Source: Arthrobacter methylotrophus
GTDB taxonomy: Bacteria > Actinomycetota > Actinomycetes > Actinomycetales > Micrococcaceae
Direction of reading: 5' to 3'
DNA: 64,000 nt
NCBI RefSeq assembly: GCF_039539965.1
Contig: NZ_BAABED010000001.1
Span: 2,542,001-2,606,000 of the forward strand
Positions 1 to 8,671 of the stretch are shown one piece after another. How positions within the stretch are numbered: position 1 is the first letter of the stretch; the number at the start of each line of letters is the position of its first letter. Under the pieces are notes generated by a model. It was given only the letters and a program-made list of their open reading frames with translations, did not search any database and was not told the origin of the DNA. Made by a program: the position numbers and the translations under genes.

Positions 1-1002
1 CACGTCAAGGCAAAGTCCACCACCCAGGTCACCTCGGTGCCGGCAGCCAAGGCGACCGGCAATTTGGACCTCCGGCCCCTCAGCCGGGTTTTGAGGATCA
101 ACCGGACCACGGACGGCAAGCGCGCCACTGGGGTGAGCTACCTCGACAGCACAGGCACGTACCGGGAGGCGACTGCCGACACGGTCATCTTGACGGCCTA
201 TTCCCTGGAGAACGTCCGGCTGCTGCTGCTCTCGGACATCAACAGCAACGGCCAAGTGGGCCAGCACTTCATGACCCACAATTTCGGCTGGTTCACTTCC
301 ATCCTCCCCGAGCCAACCAACCCGTTTCTCGGCACGTTCAACGCCTCCAGCGCGGTGGACGACTTTACGTCCGAACTTGTGCCGAACAACGACCTAGGGG
401 TCCTCTGGGGATCTCCCATCATCAGCGTCGTCGGGGACCTCCAGCCCATCGAGGCGTACCACAACATGGATCCCCGGACCCGCAAGTGGGGCCTGGACCT
501 CAAGCATTGGCTGCGAGACAACTACACGCACATGCACCGCATGTACTCGCAGACCACCAACTTCCCGTACGCGCGCCATTACGCCGATCTGGATCCGACC
601 ATCAAAGACCGCTGGGGCCAGCCGGCGCTGCGCATCACCCATGACTGGGACGACCACGACGCGAACTCGGTCACGCTGATGGGCCGCTACAAGGAGAAAA
701 TCGCCCGCGAGATGGGGGCGAAGGACTACTGGATGGATTCGCCCCGGCCCCCGTACCACCTCTCAACGCACGACGTCGGGGTTCACCGGATGGGCGAGGA
801 CCCCACCAAGTCAGTGACGGACATCTATGGCCAGGTGCACGAGTGCGAGGGGTTGTATGCCATTGGCGGCGGCCAGTTCGTCAGCTACGGCGGCTACAAC
901 CCGAACCAGACCATCCAGGCATTGGCCTACTTCAGCGCGGAACACCTGCTCAAGAAGCTGGGCGTAGACGGCGCTCACATGGGGGTCCTCCGTGCCTCAT
1001 GA
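1..1002 (+). CDS. GMC-family FAD-dependent oxidoreductase, C-terminal part (5' end outside window)
   Basis: The reading frame is open from the first base, so this is the C-terminal part of a larger flavoenzyme. It resembles the substrate-binding and C-terminal regions of GMC oxidoreductases of the gluconate/sorbitol dehydrogenase or pyranose oxidase type. The signature block near the end carries STHDVGVHRMG, with the likely catalytic His, followed by GGYNPNQT, holding the second active-site residue (Asn). Such enzymes oxidise sugar or polyol hydroxyls and pass electrons to oxygen, quinone or a cytochrome. The stop overlaps the GTG start of the next gene by 11 bases, so the two are translationally coupled. 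The FAD-binding N terminus cannot be judged. The family call is firm; the substrate is unknown. Confidence 0.85.
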   Translation, partial: HVKAKSTTQVTSVPAAKATGNLDLRPLSRVLRINRTTDGKRATGVSYLDSTGTYREATADTVILTAYSLENVRLLLLSDINSNGQVGQHFMTHNFGWFTSILPEPTNPFLGTFNASSAVDDFTSELVPNNDLGVLWGSPIISVVGDLQPIEAYHNMDPRTRKWGLDLKHWLRDNYTHMHRMYSQTTNFPYARHYADLDPTIKDRWGQPALRITHDWDDHDANSVTLMGRYKEKIAREMGAKDYWMDSPRPPYHLSTHDVGVHRMGEDPTKSVTDIYGQVHECEGLYAIGGGQFVSYGGYNPNQTIQALAYFSAEHLLKKLGVDGAHMGVLRAS

Positions 1003-1849
1003 CTTCTCTACCGGGCCATTGGATCCATCGACTCCACCCAGATTCGCCCACAAGGTGGCGTTTGTCACTGGCGGGGCACGCGGACAGGGTCGCAGCCATG
1101 CACTGCGCCTTGCACGTGAGGGAGCGGATATCGCCCTGGTGGATCTAGGGTCCGCGGGCCATGTGGACGATCCGCGCTACAACACCGCCACCAGCGCCGA
1201 CCTTAAACAGACCCGGGAAGACGTACTTGCCCTCGGCCGGCGTTGTGTGTCCTTCGAAGTCGACGTGCGCGACTACGACGGTCTCGCACGCGCCGCGGCA
1301 GACACCGCCGCCCGGCTGGGCGGAATTGATTTTGTCATTGCCAACGCGGGCATCACTGACGGGTTCCACCGCACGTGGGAACTGCCCGTCAAGAACTGGC
1401 AAACGATGATCGATATCAACCTCACCGGCGTTTTCTACACCTGCAAGGCAACCGTGCCGCACCTGATTGACCGCGGAGCGGGTTCTGCCATGGTCCTGAT
1501 CAGCTCCGGGGTAGGTTTGAAGGCCGTGCCGCGGCTTCCCCACTACGTAGCCGCGAAGATGGCTCTCCGAGGCCTGGGCACCTCACTGGCCCAGGAACTG
1601 GGGGAATACGGCATTCGATGCAACATCGTCCTTCCCGGCGGCATCAACACGGAAATGACGACGGCCATGGTGGAACTGAACAACGTCCCTCGGGAGCAAC
1701 TGCTGGCAGGCTTCCGCGCCGGGCAATTGATCAACGCCGACCTAGAAGTCGCGGACACCACCGCCGCCGTCCTGTGGCTGCTGTCCGACGAAGCACGCCT
1801 GGTCACCGGTCTTGAAATGCCCGTTGACGCCGGCGAGAGCAAGAAATAA
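992..1849 (+). CDS. Mycofactocin-type short-chain dehydrogenase/reductase
   Basis: A 285-residue SDR with an N-terminal nucleotide-binding segment reading VTGGARGQGRSHALRLAREG. The RGQGRSH form and the roughly 20-residue insertion after the second strand (GSAGHVDDPRYNTATSADL) are hallmarks of the mycofactocin-coupled SDR subfamily, whose members hold NAD non-exchangeably and use the redox peptide mycofactocin. The NAG motif (IANAGI) and active-site Ser (LISSGVG) and YVAAK are present. It starts at a GTG inside the end of the GMC oxidoreductase gene, so both probably act on one alcohol or sugar substrate. No mycofactocin biosynthesis gene is in the window. The subfamily call rests on motif recognition. 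Confidence 0.85.
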   Translation: MPHDFSTGPLDPSTPPRFAHKVAFVTGGARGQGRSHALRLAREGADIALVDLGSAGHVDDPRYNTATSADLKQTREDVLALGRRCVSFEVDVRDYDGLARAAADTAARLGGIDFVIANAGITDGFHRTWELPVKNWQTMIDINLTGVFYTCKATVPHLIDRGAGSAMVLISSGVGLKAVPRLPHYVAAKMALRGLGTSLAQELGEYGIRCNIVLPGGINTEMTTAMVELNNVPREQLLAGFRAGQLINADLEVADTTAAVLWLLSDEARLVTGLEMPVDAGESKK

Positions 1850-1879
1850 CTACTCGTACCATCAGAAAGGGGCACCCCT

Positions 1880-3073
1880 GTGCCATCCTCAAAGGTCCTC
1901 AAGGTCGGCATCGTCGGACTGGAATTCGGCGCTGAATTCATCCCTATTTACCAGCAGCACCCGAACGCCGAAATGTACGCGATCTGCCAGCGGACGGAAT
2001 CCAAGCTGAACGAGGTCGGTGACCAGTACGGCGTCGAGGTCAGATACACCGACTACGACAAGATGCTGGCCGATCCCAACATCGACGTCATCCATATCAA
2101 CACACCTCTGCAGCTGCACGCCGATCAGGTTGTGGCGGCCCTCGACGCCGGCAAGCATGTTGGCTGCACCATACCAATGGCGACTTCGGTGGAAGACTGC
2201 AAACGCATCGTCGATGCCCAGCAACGGACCGGGCTCACGTACATGATGATGGAGACCACCCTCTACAGCAGGGAATTCCTCTACCTCCAGGAGCTCTACC
2301 GGGACGGCGCCCTCGGAAAAGTCCAGTTCTTGCGTGCGTCCCACCATCAGGACATGACGGGCTGGCCCTCGTACTGGGATGGCATGCCGCCCATGTATAA
2401 CGGCACCCACGCCATCGGGCCCACTCTCGGGCTGGCCGGAAACCAGGCCGAGTATGTCCAGTGCCTTGGTTCGGGCAGCGTCTTCGAACGGATGAAGGGC
2501 CAGTACGGCTCTCCATTCGCTATTGAATCCACCCATATCAAGTTCCTTGACAGTGATACAGGTGCGGAAGTGACCAGGCACCTGTGGGCCGTGGCGCGCG
2601 AATACCGCGAAAGTTTCGATGTATACGGGTCCATCCGGTCTTTCGAATGGGCACAGACCGAGGACGCGGCCCACGTTCTTTATCTTGGCGAGACTCCGGA
2701 ACGGATTCAGGTCCCGGACTTCGCCGACCGTCTGCCCGAACCAATCCGACACTTCACAGCTGCAGGGGTCTACACTGCGGGAGGCGAATCGGAACACCGC
2801 TCCTTCGTTCAAGGAGGGGGGCATGGCGGTTCTCACCCGCACCTGGCCCACCGTCTTTTGCAAGCCGTCCTCGGCGATGCCGAGCCGTTCCCGAACGCCG
2901 TCCAGGCAGCGAACATTACCTGTTCGGGCATCCTCTCCCACGAATCGGCCATGCGTGGCGGGGAACGGGTCTATCTCCCGGAGTGGACCCTAACCGACAA
3001 GAAGCCAATAGTCGTCGAACTTGACCAGGACGTCCAGCCCCCGTGGGCCAAGGAATACGCGCGGACCCCCTAG
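1880..3073 (+). CDS. Gfo/Idh/MocA family oxidoreductase with atypical EKP motif
   Basis: A 397-residue protein with a Rossmann N terminus (KVGIVGLEFG) and the C-terminal alpha/beta domain of Gfo/Idh/MocA enzymes, which oxidise or reduce sugars and cyclitols with NAD(P). The usual EKP motif after the third strand is replaced by TIP (HVGCTIPMATS), so the conserved Lys is absent. A possible active-site His lies in YNGTHAIGP. The protein may be a divergent dehydrogenase or may act in a non-redox step such as elimination or isomerisation. The GTG start has an AGAAAGGGG ribosome binding site upstream. It lies 30 bases after the SDR and probably shares its transcript. Confidence 0.8.
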   Translation: MPSSKVLKVGIVGLEFGAEFIPIYQQHPNAEMYAICQRTESKLNEVGDQYGVEVRYTDYDKMLADPNIDVIHINTPLQLHADQVVAALDAGKHVGCTIPMATSVEDCKRIVDAQQRTGLTYMMMETTLYSREFLYLQELYRDGALGKVQFLRASHHQDMTGWPSYWDGMPPMYNGTHAIGPTLGLAGNQAEYVQCLGSGSVFERMKGQYGSPFAIESTHIKFLDSDTGAEVTRHLWAVAREYRESFDVYGSIRSFEWAQTEDAAHVLYLGETPERIQVPDFADRLPEPIRHFTAAGVYTAGGESEHRSFVQGGGHGGSHPHLAHRLLQAVLGDAEPFPNAVQAANITCSGILSHESAMRGGERVYLPEWTLTDKKPIVVELDQDVQPPWAKEYARTP

Positions 3074-3093
3074 CGGGCGGGTGCCGCAACTGC

Positions 3094-3136
3094 CGGCAGA
3101 TCTGAAGCCTAGGCGCCTTTTCCTTCGGATCTGCCG
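3094..3136 (+). terminator. Stem-loop after the Gfo/Idh gene
   Basis: Inverted repeat with 14-base arms, CGGCAGATCTGAAG at the left and its reverse complement with one G-U-compatible mismatch at the right (CTTCGGATCTGCCG), around a 15-base loop. It lies 21 bases after the stop codon. There is no clear T-run after it, as is common in high-GC actinobacteria. Confidence 0.5.
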
Positions 3137-3232
3137 ACCGCCGGTTATCCACGAATCGACGGATGGTGGCGGCAGCGACGTGATCGTTTCGGGGAGGTGC
3201 ATGGCACCACGCGGCAGGACAGGAGAACAGTA

Positions 3233-3820
3233 ATGATGAATTTGGCCGGCGACGCGATGATTCCACAGCTTGTGACAAACAGCGAATTCCGCGTCGGGGA
3301 GCACTTTCCGGGAGGCGGTCAACCCCCGCGGGCGGGACTGAACGATCCGGCTGCTGGCGACGACGGACGGGCACCGACGTTCAGACCCCTTCCGCTGTGC
3401 ATGGAGCTGAACCTGGGCGGAGTGGCCATGCTCAGGCACCACGTCGAGAATCTGTTGTCGTTGTGGTGCTCCGCCGCCGACGCTGGTGACTGCGGTTTGC
3501 TCGGCGTGCTGCTCGGAGACGCTTCCCTGTATATGGATGACGAATGCTTCACATCCGGTTCACCAGGCATGTCGGAATTCCTCCGCCTCTACACGCGGGA
3601 AAAGGCCCAGTCCACGCGGGTCTTTACGAATCTCAGCGTGTGGTGCGACAGCGATTTTGGATACTACTCGTGCTCTGTCCAAACATGGACGCTCGGTTCC
3701 GAATGGACCTGCAACGAGGTTAGCTCCTATGAGGGGCGCCTCAAATCCGGCCCGCAGGTCTGGAAATGGGACCAACATCGGGTCAGAAAACTCGGAAAAG
3801 GAGAGGATGCTCCACTATGA
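3233..3820 (+). CDS. NTF2-like/SnoaL-like domain protein
   Basis: A 195-residue protein. The C-terminal 130 residues have the look of a cone-shaped NTF2-like domain: a helix with ENLLSLWCSAADAGD, a DASLYMDDECFTSG segment, then beta strands with aromatic residues (YYSCSVQTWTLGSEWTCNEVSSYEGRL). This fold hosts isomerases, hydratases and ring-hydroxylating dioxygenase small subunits. The N-terminal 50 residues look disordered. I chose the ATG at 3233 because AGGAG precedes it; a GTG at 3197 is the alternative. The stop overlaps the next start in an ATGA arrangement. The specific activity is unknown. Confidence 0.65.
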   Translation: MMNLAGDAMIPQLVTNSEFRVGEHFPGGGQPPRAGLNDPAAGDDGRAPTFRPLPLCMELNLGGVAMLRHHVENLLSLWCSAADAGDCGLLGVLLGDASLYMDDECFTSGSPGMSEFLRLYTREKAQSTRVFTNLSVWCDSDFGYYSCSVQTWTLGSEWTCNEVSSYEGRLKSGPQVWKWDQHRVRKLGKGEDAPL

Positions 3821-4644
3821 CCACACAGATAACGCGACTGCAGCAGAACGATGGGCGGACCATACCGCAAATCGGCCTCGGCATTGACGGTCCCGGAAAC
3901 CAGGAGACGACCGAAGCTGTAATGACCGCTTTAGAACTCGGATACAGAAGCATCGATACCGCCGCATTTTACGGCAACGAATCCGGAGTCGGTGAAGGCA
4001 TTCGACGCTCAGGTGTGGCTCGAGAGGATGTCCACGTCACGACTAAGATTTGGGGTGATGACCATGGCTCCGGAAGTGCGGTGGCAGCTTTTGAAAGGAG
4101 TATGACCACCCTAGGGCTCGACTACGTGGATCTGTATCTCATTCACTGGCCTCATCCCGGGAAAGACAAGTACGTAGAGACGTGGCTGGCATTGGAAAAG
4201 CTTCTTGCCGAGGGCCAGGTGAAGTCGATTGGCGTGTCGAATTTCCAGCCACATCACCTTTCCCGCCTTTTCAGGGAGACGACCGTCCGTCCCGTGGTCA
4301 ACCAAGTCGAGCTCCACCCCGGATTCCAAAACGAGCAGACGCGCCAGTTCAATACCGAACACAACATCCTCACGCAGGCTTGGTCACCTCTCGGCCGGGG
4401 CAGAGTCTTTGGAAACTCCAAACTAGAGGCAATCGCGCGGAAACACTCCAGAAGTCCGGCCCAGGTGGTTCTCCGGTGGCACGTGGAACTTGGCAACGTA
4501 GTGATCCCGAAATCCATCACGCCGGAAAGAATGAAGGAAAACCTGGACGTTTATGACTTCAGACTCGACGCTGAGGATTACTCCGCGATCCGGTCTCTCG
4601 AGGATGGGAAACGCACCGGCGACAACCCCGACGACTTCGGCTAG
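3817..4644 (+). CDS. Aldo/keto reductase
   Basis: A 275-residue NADPH-dependent aldo/keto reductase of the prokaryotic AKR5-like type. The catalytic tetrad is visible: Asp and Tyr in SIDTAAFYGNE, Lys in VTTKIWG and His in LIHWPHP. The cofactor-binding C terminus contains VVIPKSITPERMKEN. The ATG at 3817 overlaps the previous stop and has GGAAAAGGAGAGG upstream; the longer open frame before it is rejected. It closes a run of oxidoreductases with coupled starts and probably reduces a keto or aldehyde intermediate made by the GMC enzyme or the SDR. Confidence 0.9.
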   Translation: MTTQITRLQQNDGRTIPQIGLGIDGPGNQETTEAVMTALELGYRSIDTAAFYGNESGVGEGIRRSGVAREDVHVTTKIWGDDHGSGSAVAAFERSMTTLGLDYVDLYLIHWPHPGKDKYVETWLALEKLLAEGQVKSIGVSNFQPHHLSRLFRETTVRPVVNQVELHPGFQNEQTRQFNTEHNILTQAWSPLGRGRVFGNSKLEAIARKHSRSPAQVVLRWHVELGNVVIPKSITPERMKENLDVYDFRLDAEDYSAIRSLEDGKRTGDNPDDFG

Positions 4645-5545
4645 CCTCTTCGAGGTTTGCGAAGTATCGTGCACTGCTGCTTCCGGGCAACCCCCTCCGG
4701 ATCAGGTCGACCGGGGCAAGAAAATGCGTCAATGCCCGGTGTCACCCGATGCCGGGCATTGACGCAGCTACCGTCGAGAGCAGTTTCCAGGAAACGCCCT
4801 CGTCCAGATCGTACGCCGCGGAACCGGCCCGCAGCCTGAGTACCGGCTACCTGTTCTAAGGGCCGGTACGGGATGAGGTGTCCGAGGTGCTTGGCGCCGG
4901 TCCCCGGAGCTCGGCCCGCTCCCGGGGAATGGGAATGGGAACGGCACGCGGCTTGCACACAGCTTCGATGCCATCTACCGCTGAACGCTTGTCCGGAAAA
5001 TCCTTGAAGCGGGCCATCCCGGCCCGTCGGAGGCTGCGATCCTGAACCTTAAACAGCCGCGCTCATCTTCGAATAGTTCGAACGAACCGGTCATGGCAGT
5101 CCTCCTTCACGTCCGGCCATCAACCGGACGCTCGACGTTTCCCGTGAGCCCTGACGCGGCACTGTGTCCGGTGACCCTGGGTTGAGAATGAATGCGTAGT
5201 CGCGAAGAAAACGTAGTCGCGCAACATGACGCCAGGCGCCAACTACACCGGACGGGACCTGGGCTGGCCAATGCCTTTGCGCCCGAATCCCGTCACGACG
5301 CGGGCCCCGGTCTTCCTGCATGTCATGCTCACCCGCAGCCGCGGGCGTCGCAGCCACCAGTCTGGAACCCCTGCTCACGCGATAATGCCCCGGACCGACA
5401 GGCTCCCGTGGCCGGCCCACAAGGAGATCCGGCGCCGCTTTCGGTCCCCTGTCTTTCGGCGTTCACTGGGCGTGCCCTGATCACGTCCCCGGTACCGGAC
5501 CGGCCCGGGTCTTTTGCCTCCGGATTCAATCAGTGAGGGATCGCC
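4645..5545. other. Non-coding stretch between AKR and LapA locus
   Basis: About 900 bases without a convincing gene. Open frames here show no recognisable domain and no ribosome binding site. The only clear structure is the perfect hairpin at 4725-4766. Confidence 0.6.
4725..4766 (+). terminator. Perfect 15-base inverted repeat, probable terminator
   Basis: TGCGTCAATGCCCGG at 4725-4739 is exactly mirrored by CCGGGCATTGACGCA at 4752-4766 around a 12-base loop. It lies 80 bases after the aldo/keto reductase stop and would end the first operon. An AAAA tract precedes it, but no T-run follows, so it might also be a protein-binding palindrome. Confidence 0.6.
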
Positions 5546-5809
5546 ATGGAGATCAGCATCGGGGACCACTGGGACAGCCTCAGCCCCGAAACACGGCAAT
5601 GGCTCGCCGAAAACCCCGGGTGCGTGGTGCTGCCGCGCACGATCACGGAGACGATCCATCGGGAAACCGGAATCACCGCGGACTCGGACCAGCACGCCCA
5701 AGCCAGTCTCTCCCCCGAAGACCTCGACTTCATCCTGGCCCGGTCCGAAGGAAGGCCCGCTCCGCCGGAACACCGGTTCTTCGACGCGATACAGCCCGGA
5801 GAAGGCTGA
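5546..5809 (+). CDS. Small acidic hypothetical protein
   Basis: An 87-residue open frame starting at an ATG preceded by GAGGGATC. The sequence is acidic and mostly polar (it begins MEISIGDHWDSLSPETRQWL and has SLSPEDLDFILARSEG later), with no signal peptide or membrane segment. It lies 31 bases upstream of the LapA-like gene on the same strand and could be cotranscribed with it. I do not recognise a domain. Codon usage and the ribosome binding site support it, but it could still be a chance frame. Confidence 0.5.
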   Translation: MEISIGDHWDSLSPETRQWLAENPGCVVLPRTITETIHRETGITADSDQHAQASLSPEDLDFILARSEGRPAPPEHRFFDAIQPGEG

Positions 5810-5840
5810 CGTTGAGCGTGAAAAACAAAGGAGTCCCCCA

Positions 5841-6179
5841 GTGAATGCAGAACCACAGCCAGCACCGGAGCCTTCGCACGCAGCCACACCGGGCGCGGGC
5901 GCGCCGGCAGGACACCGACCGGTGGTCACCCGCGCCGGGATGGCATGGACGGCCACCATTACCGCCCTCGTGCTCTTGGTCCTGCTCATCGCGTTCATGG
6001 TGCAGAACCAGGACGCCGCCAGAGTCAGGTTCTTCGGTCTGGACGGGACCATCTCCCTGGGTATTGCCCTGCTCATCGCTGCGATAGGCGGCGGGGCCCT
6101 GGTCGCCGTAGCCGGTGCAGTACGCATCATCCAACTCAGATCCCGCAACCGCGACACGCCAACAACTCCACGGCCCTGA
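5841..6179 (+). CDS. LapA domain (DUF1049) membrane protein
   Basis: A 112-residue protein with a Pro-rich cytoplasmic N terminus, a first membrane helix (TITALVLLVLLIAFMVQNQ), the conserved short loop DAARVRFFGLDGTISLG and a second helix (IALLIAAIGGGALVAVAGA). The QNxxxVxxxF pattern after helix one marks LapA/DUF1049 proteins, small inner-membrane proteins linked to lipopolysaccharide assembly in E. coli and of unknown role in actinobacteria. The GTG start at 5841 has AAAGGAG seven bases upstream, which I prefer over the longer upstream frame. Confidence 0.8.
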   Translation: MNAEPQPAPEPSHAATPGAGAPAGHRPVVTRAGMAWTATITALVLLVLLIAFMVQNQDAARVRFFGLDGTISLGIALLIAAIGGGALVAVAGAVRIIQLRSRNRDTPTTPRP

Positions 6180-6355
6180 CAGTAACGCCCGGCCGCAACC
6201 CATCCACGGAGCCTACGGAGTCAGCATTCAGGAACACCTTGCTGCCTGGCCAGTGCGCTCCGGGGGCAAGGGTGGTGCACCGGGCGCCGGCATCGTCGTC
6301 CGTGCTTGGCCCAATCGCCCCCAAATGATCAGCGGTGCCGGCCTCCGGGCTCAGC

Positions 6356-6651
6356 TTTGGAATATTCGGAATCAAACCCCGCGTTCTCCTCGTTGGGGAG
6401 CCCACCCGCGATGTAGATATCGGCGCGCGCCGATATCTGTGCCCCGCTTCGTACTCAGCGACTCGGGGGTAGGTGTGATCGTCAGCTCCTCGGACACCAA
6501 CGAAATCCTGGGCCTCTCCGACACCATAGCCACCTACTTCCGCGGCGAACAAACATCTATCCGACCAGCGGAAGAGTGGACCGAATCCGCCCTCGTCCGC
6601 GAAGTAATGCACCGTGTCGCAGAAGGCCAGCGTAATTCGCTTCGTCAGTAG
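6356..6651 (+). pseudogene. Remnant of a sugar ABC transporter ATPase (RbsA type), C-terminal end
   Basis: In one frame near 6370 the sequence reads KPRVLLVGEPTRDVDIGAR, a damaged Walker B and D-loop of an RbsA-like second ATPase domain (normally PRVLLLDEPTRGIDVGA). About 30 codons later, in another frame, it continues GVGVIVSSSDTNEILGLSDTI and the tail ALVREVMH. At least two frameshifts separate the parts and the N-terminal 400 residues are missing. It runs directly into the permease remnant at 6614, the usual order in rbs-type operons. Confidence 0.75.
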
Positions 6652-7140
6652 CTACACGCTCCCGCTCCTGGTAGCGGCAGTCTTCACGGTATCTGCCATC
6701 AGCACACCGGATATTCGCAACCTTTGCGAATATCCGCGCAATTCTCATCAATACCTCCATCGTCGGAATCATCACGGTCGCGATGACCTCAATCACGATC
6801 TCGGGCAATTTCTTCTCGCTCGGCATCGCGTCCTCGACCGTGCTCGTCGGGATCGTGTTCCTCGCGGTGTCCGGGCTGACCGGATCGGTGCTGGAGGGCC
6901 TCAGCGCCGCAGTTGTGCTCTCCGTGGTGCTGGGGGTCATGCAGGGCCGCCGGCCTCAACCCGGTCATCACCACCCTCGCCGTGGGCTCTATCGTCTACG
7001 GCCTAGTGGCAATCACCACCAAGGGTGCCGTGGTCACTGCGGGCAGCGTGGACGTGGCATGGCTGGCGACGTGGAACTTCTTGGAAATCTCTCTACCTGT
7101 CTATATCTTCGTGAAGGATGCGGCCTTCTACACGTCGTGA
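6614..7140 (+). pseudogene. Remnant of a sugar ABC transporter permease (RbsC type)
   Basis: The N terminus with a hydrophobic helix (YTLPLLVAAVFTVSAISTPDI) is in one frame from the GTG at 6614. Near 6715 the frame changes and the sequence continues FATFANIRAILINTS and TSITISGNFFSLGIASS. A one-base insertion near 6945 shifts it again to AGLNPVITTLAVGSIVYGL. This order matches BPD_transp_2 permeases of the ribose family. The gene ends prematurely near 7137 where it abuts a gentisate-pathway gene. Two frameshifts plus truncation make it non-functional. Confidence 0.8.
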
Positions 7141-7173
7141 CATGTTGTCTCCTGTAGATCTAGCGGGAGTACT

Positions 7174-7905
7174 TTGAGCAGAGGGACGGACCCCGCTTGG
7201 GCGTCCATCGCGCGGGCAGCCAACGGCGCAACCCACGCGTACGACGGCGCCGACCTCGCCGCCGTCGTGCCCGCACCGGGGAAGATCATCTGCGTCGGGC
7301 ACAACTACCGCAACCACATCAAGGAAATGGGCCGGGAAATCCCCGAGTACCCCACCTTGTTCGCCAAATACCAGGAATCCCTGATCGGGCCCAACGACGA
7401 CCTCGCGCTGCCGCAGGAGTCCGACGCGGTTGACTGGGAAGCCGAGCTCGCGGTGGTGATCGGCAAGAAGGGCCGGCGCATCAGCGAGGCCGACGCCAAG
7501 GACTACATCGCCGGGTACTCCGTGCTGAACGACGTGTCCATGCGCGACTACCAGTTCCGCACCATGCAGTGGCTCCAAGGCAAGACCTGGGAAAAGTCCA
7601 CCCCCTTCGGCCCGGCCCTGGTCACCACGGACGAATTCACGGCAGGACCGCTCATGACCTCGGCGGTGGACGGTGAGGTCCAGCAGAGCACCCCCACCGG
7701 GGACCTCGTGTTCACCCCGGAATTCCTGGTCTCCTACATCTCCACGATCATCACCCTGAACCCGGGCGATGTCATCGCGACCGGCACCCCGGGCGGGGTG
7801 GGCCACGCCCAGGATCCCAAGCGGTACTTGCAGGAAGGCCAGCTCCTGGTCACCACCATCGAGGGCCTGGGCCAGCTGAACAACCGCGTGGTCAAGGAAG
7901 CCTGA
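7174..7905 (+). CDS. Fumarylacetoacetate hydrolase family protein, 5'-truncated (probable fumarylpyruvate hydrolase)
   Basis: A 243-residue FAH-fold enzyme. The catalytic domain is intact: PAPGKIICVGHNYRNH near the start, metal ligands in WEAELAVVIGKKGRRI and DYIAGYSVLND, and the C-terminal NPGDVIATGTPGGVG. Related actinobacterial proteins carry about 50 more N-terminal residues. Here that part is replaced by sequence joined to the permease remnant, so the gene looks cut by a deletion. A TTG start with GGGAG just upstream could rescue expression. With the following maleylpyruvate isomerase it belongs to gentisate degradation, hydrolysing fumarylpyruvate to fumarate and pyruvate. Function after truncation is uncertain. 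Confidence 0.75.
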   Translation: MSRGTDPAWASIARAANGATHAYDGADLAAVVPAPGKIICVGHNYRNHIKEMGREIPEYPTLFAKYQESLIGPNDDLALPQESDAVDWEAELAVVIGKKGRRISEADAKDYIAGYSVLNDVSMRDYQFRTMQWLQGKTWEKSTPFGPALVTTDEFTAGPLMTSAVDGEVQQSTPTGDLVFTPEFLVSYISTIITLNPGDVIATGTPGGVGHAQDPKRYLQEGQLLVTTIEGLGQLNNRVVKEA

Positions 7906-8654
7906 TGGTCGCCCGCCACGACCTCACCACCGATCCGGGCCTGCAGGCCCAACTCCTGCAGGCCCGGCGCGGGACCGCGTTCTTCGCCCGCAAGCTCAAC
8001 GAACTCACCGACGCCCGGCTCGACGGCGACTCCCTGCTTCCCGGCTGGAGCCGCCGCCACATCGCCGCGCACATCGGCTACAACGCCCGTGCGATCGCCC
8101 GGCTGATCGAGTGGGCCGCCACCGGCGTCGAGACACCGATGTACCCCTCCGTCGCGGTGCGGGACGAGGAGATCGAGTTCGGCGCCACCCTTTCCCCCAT
8201 CGCGCTGCGGAACCTCTTCGACCACTCCGCCGTGCACCTGAGCGTGGAATGGCGCGACTTGCCCGACGACGCCTGGCACCACACCGTCCGGACCATCCAA
8301 GGCCGCGACGTCCCCGCCTCCGAAACGGTCTGGATGCGCTCACGCGAAGTCTGGGTCCACGCCGTGGACCTGGACAACGGGGCAACCTTTGCCGACATCC
8401 CGGAACCGGTACTGAAACGGCTCCTGAACGACATCACCGGTGCCTGGCACACCCGCGGCACCGATGCCGGACTGGTCGTCAAAGTTGCAGGCACGGATTC
8501 CTCATTCGGCGACACCGATGCCGCCGACCCGACTGTCGTCACCGGTGCCCTGGCAGGCGTGGTCCGATGGGCTGCAGGCCGCGGCGCTGATGGCGTGGAG
8601 GCCTCCAAATCGAGTGTCAGCACTATGGTGCCAGTGGCGCCCAAGTGGATCTAG
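7905..8654 (+). CDS. Maleylpyruvate isomerase family, mycothiol-dependent type
   Basis: A 249-residue protein of the DinB-like mycothiol-dependent maleylpyruvate isomerase family. Metal-binding His residues are expected in the helix LLPGWSRRHIAAHIGYNARA and in REVWVHAVDLD, both present. The C-terminal lobe contains the SCP2-like segment with GLVVKVAG. The enzyme isomerises maleylpyruvate to fumarylpyruvate in the gentisate pathway, using mycothiol as cofactor in actinobacteria. The ATG overlaps the stop of the FAH gene. Gentisate 1,2-dioxygenase, normally adjacent, is absent, which fits loss by the upstream deletion. Confidence 0.85.
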   Translation: MVARHDLTTDPGLQAQLLQARRGTAFFARKLNELTDARLDGDSLLPGWSRRHIAAHIGYNARAIARLIEWAATGVETPMYPSVAVRDEEIEFGATLSPIALRNLFDHSAVHLSVEWRDLPDDAWHHTVRTIQGRDVPASETVWMRSREVWVHAVDLDNGATFADIPEPVLKRLLNDITGAWHTRGTDAGLVVKVAGTDSSFGDTDAADPTVVTGALAGVVRWAAGRGADGVEASKSSVSTMVPVAPKWI

Positions 8655-8671
8655 GGCGAAGGCAGTTTGCG

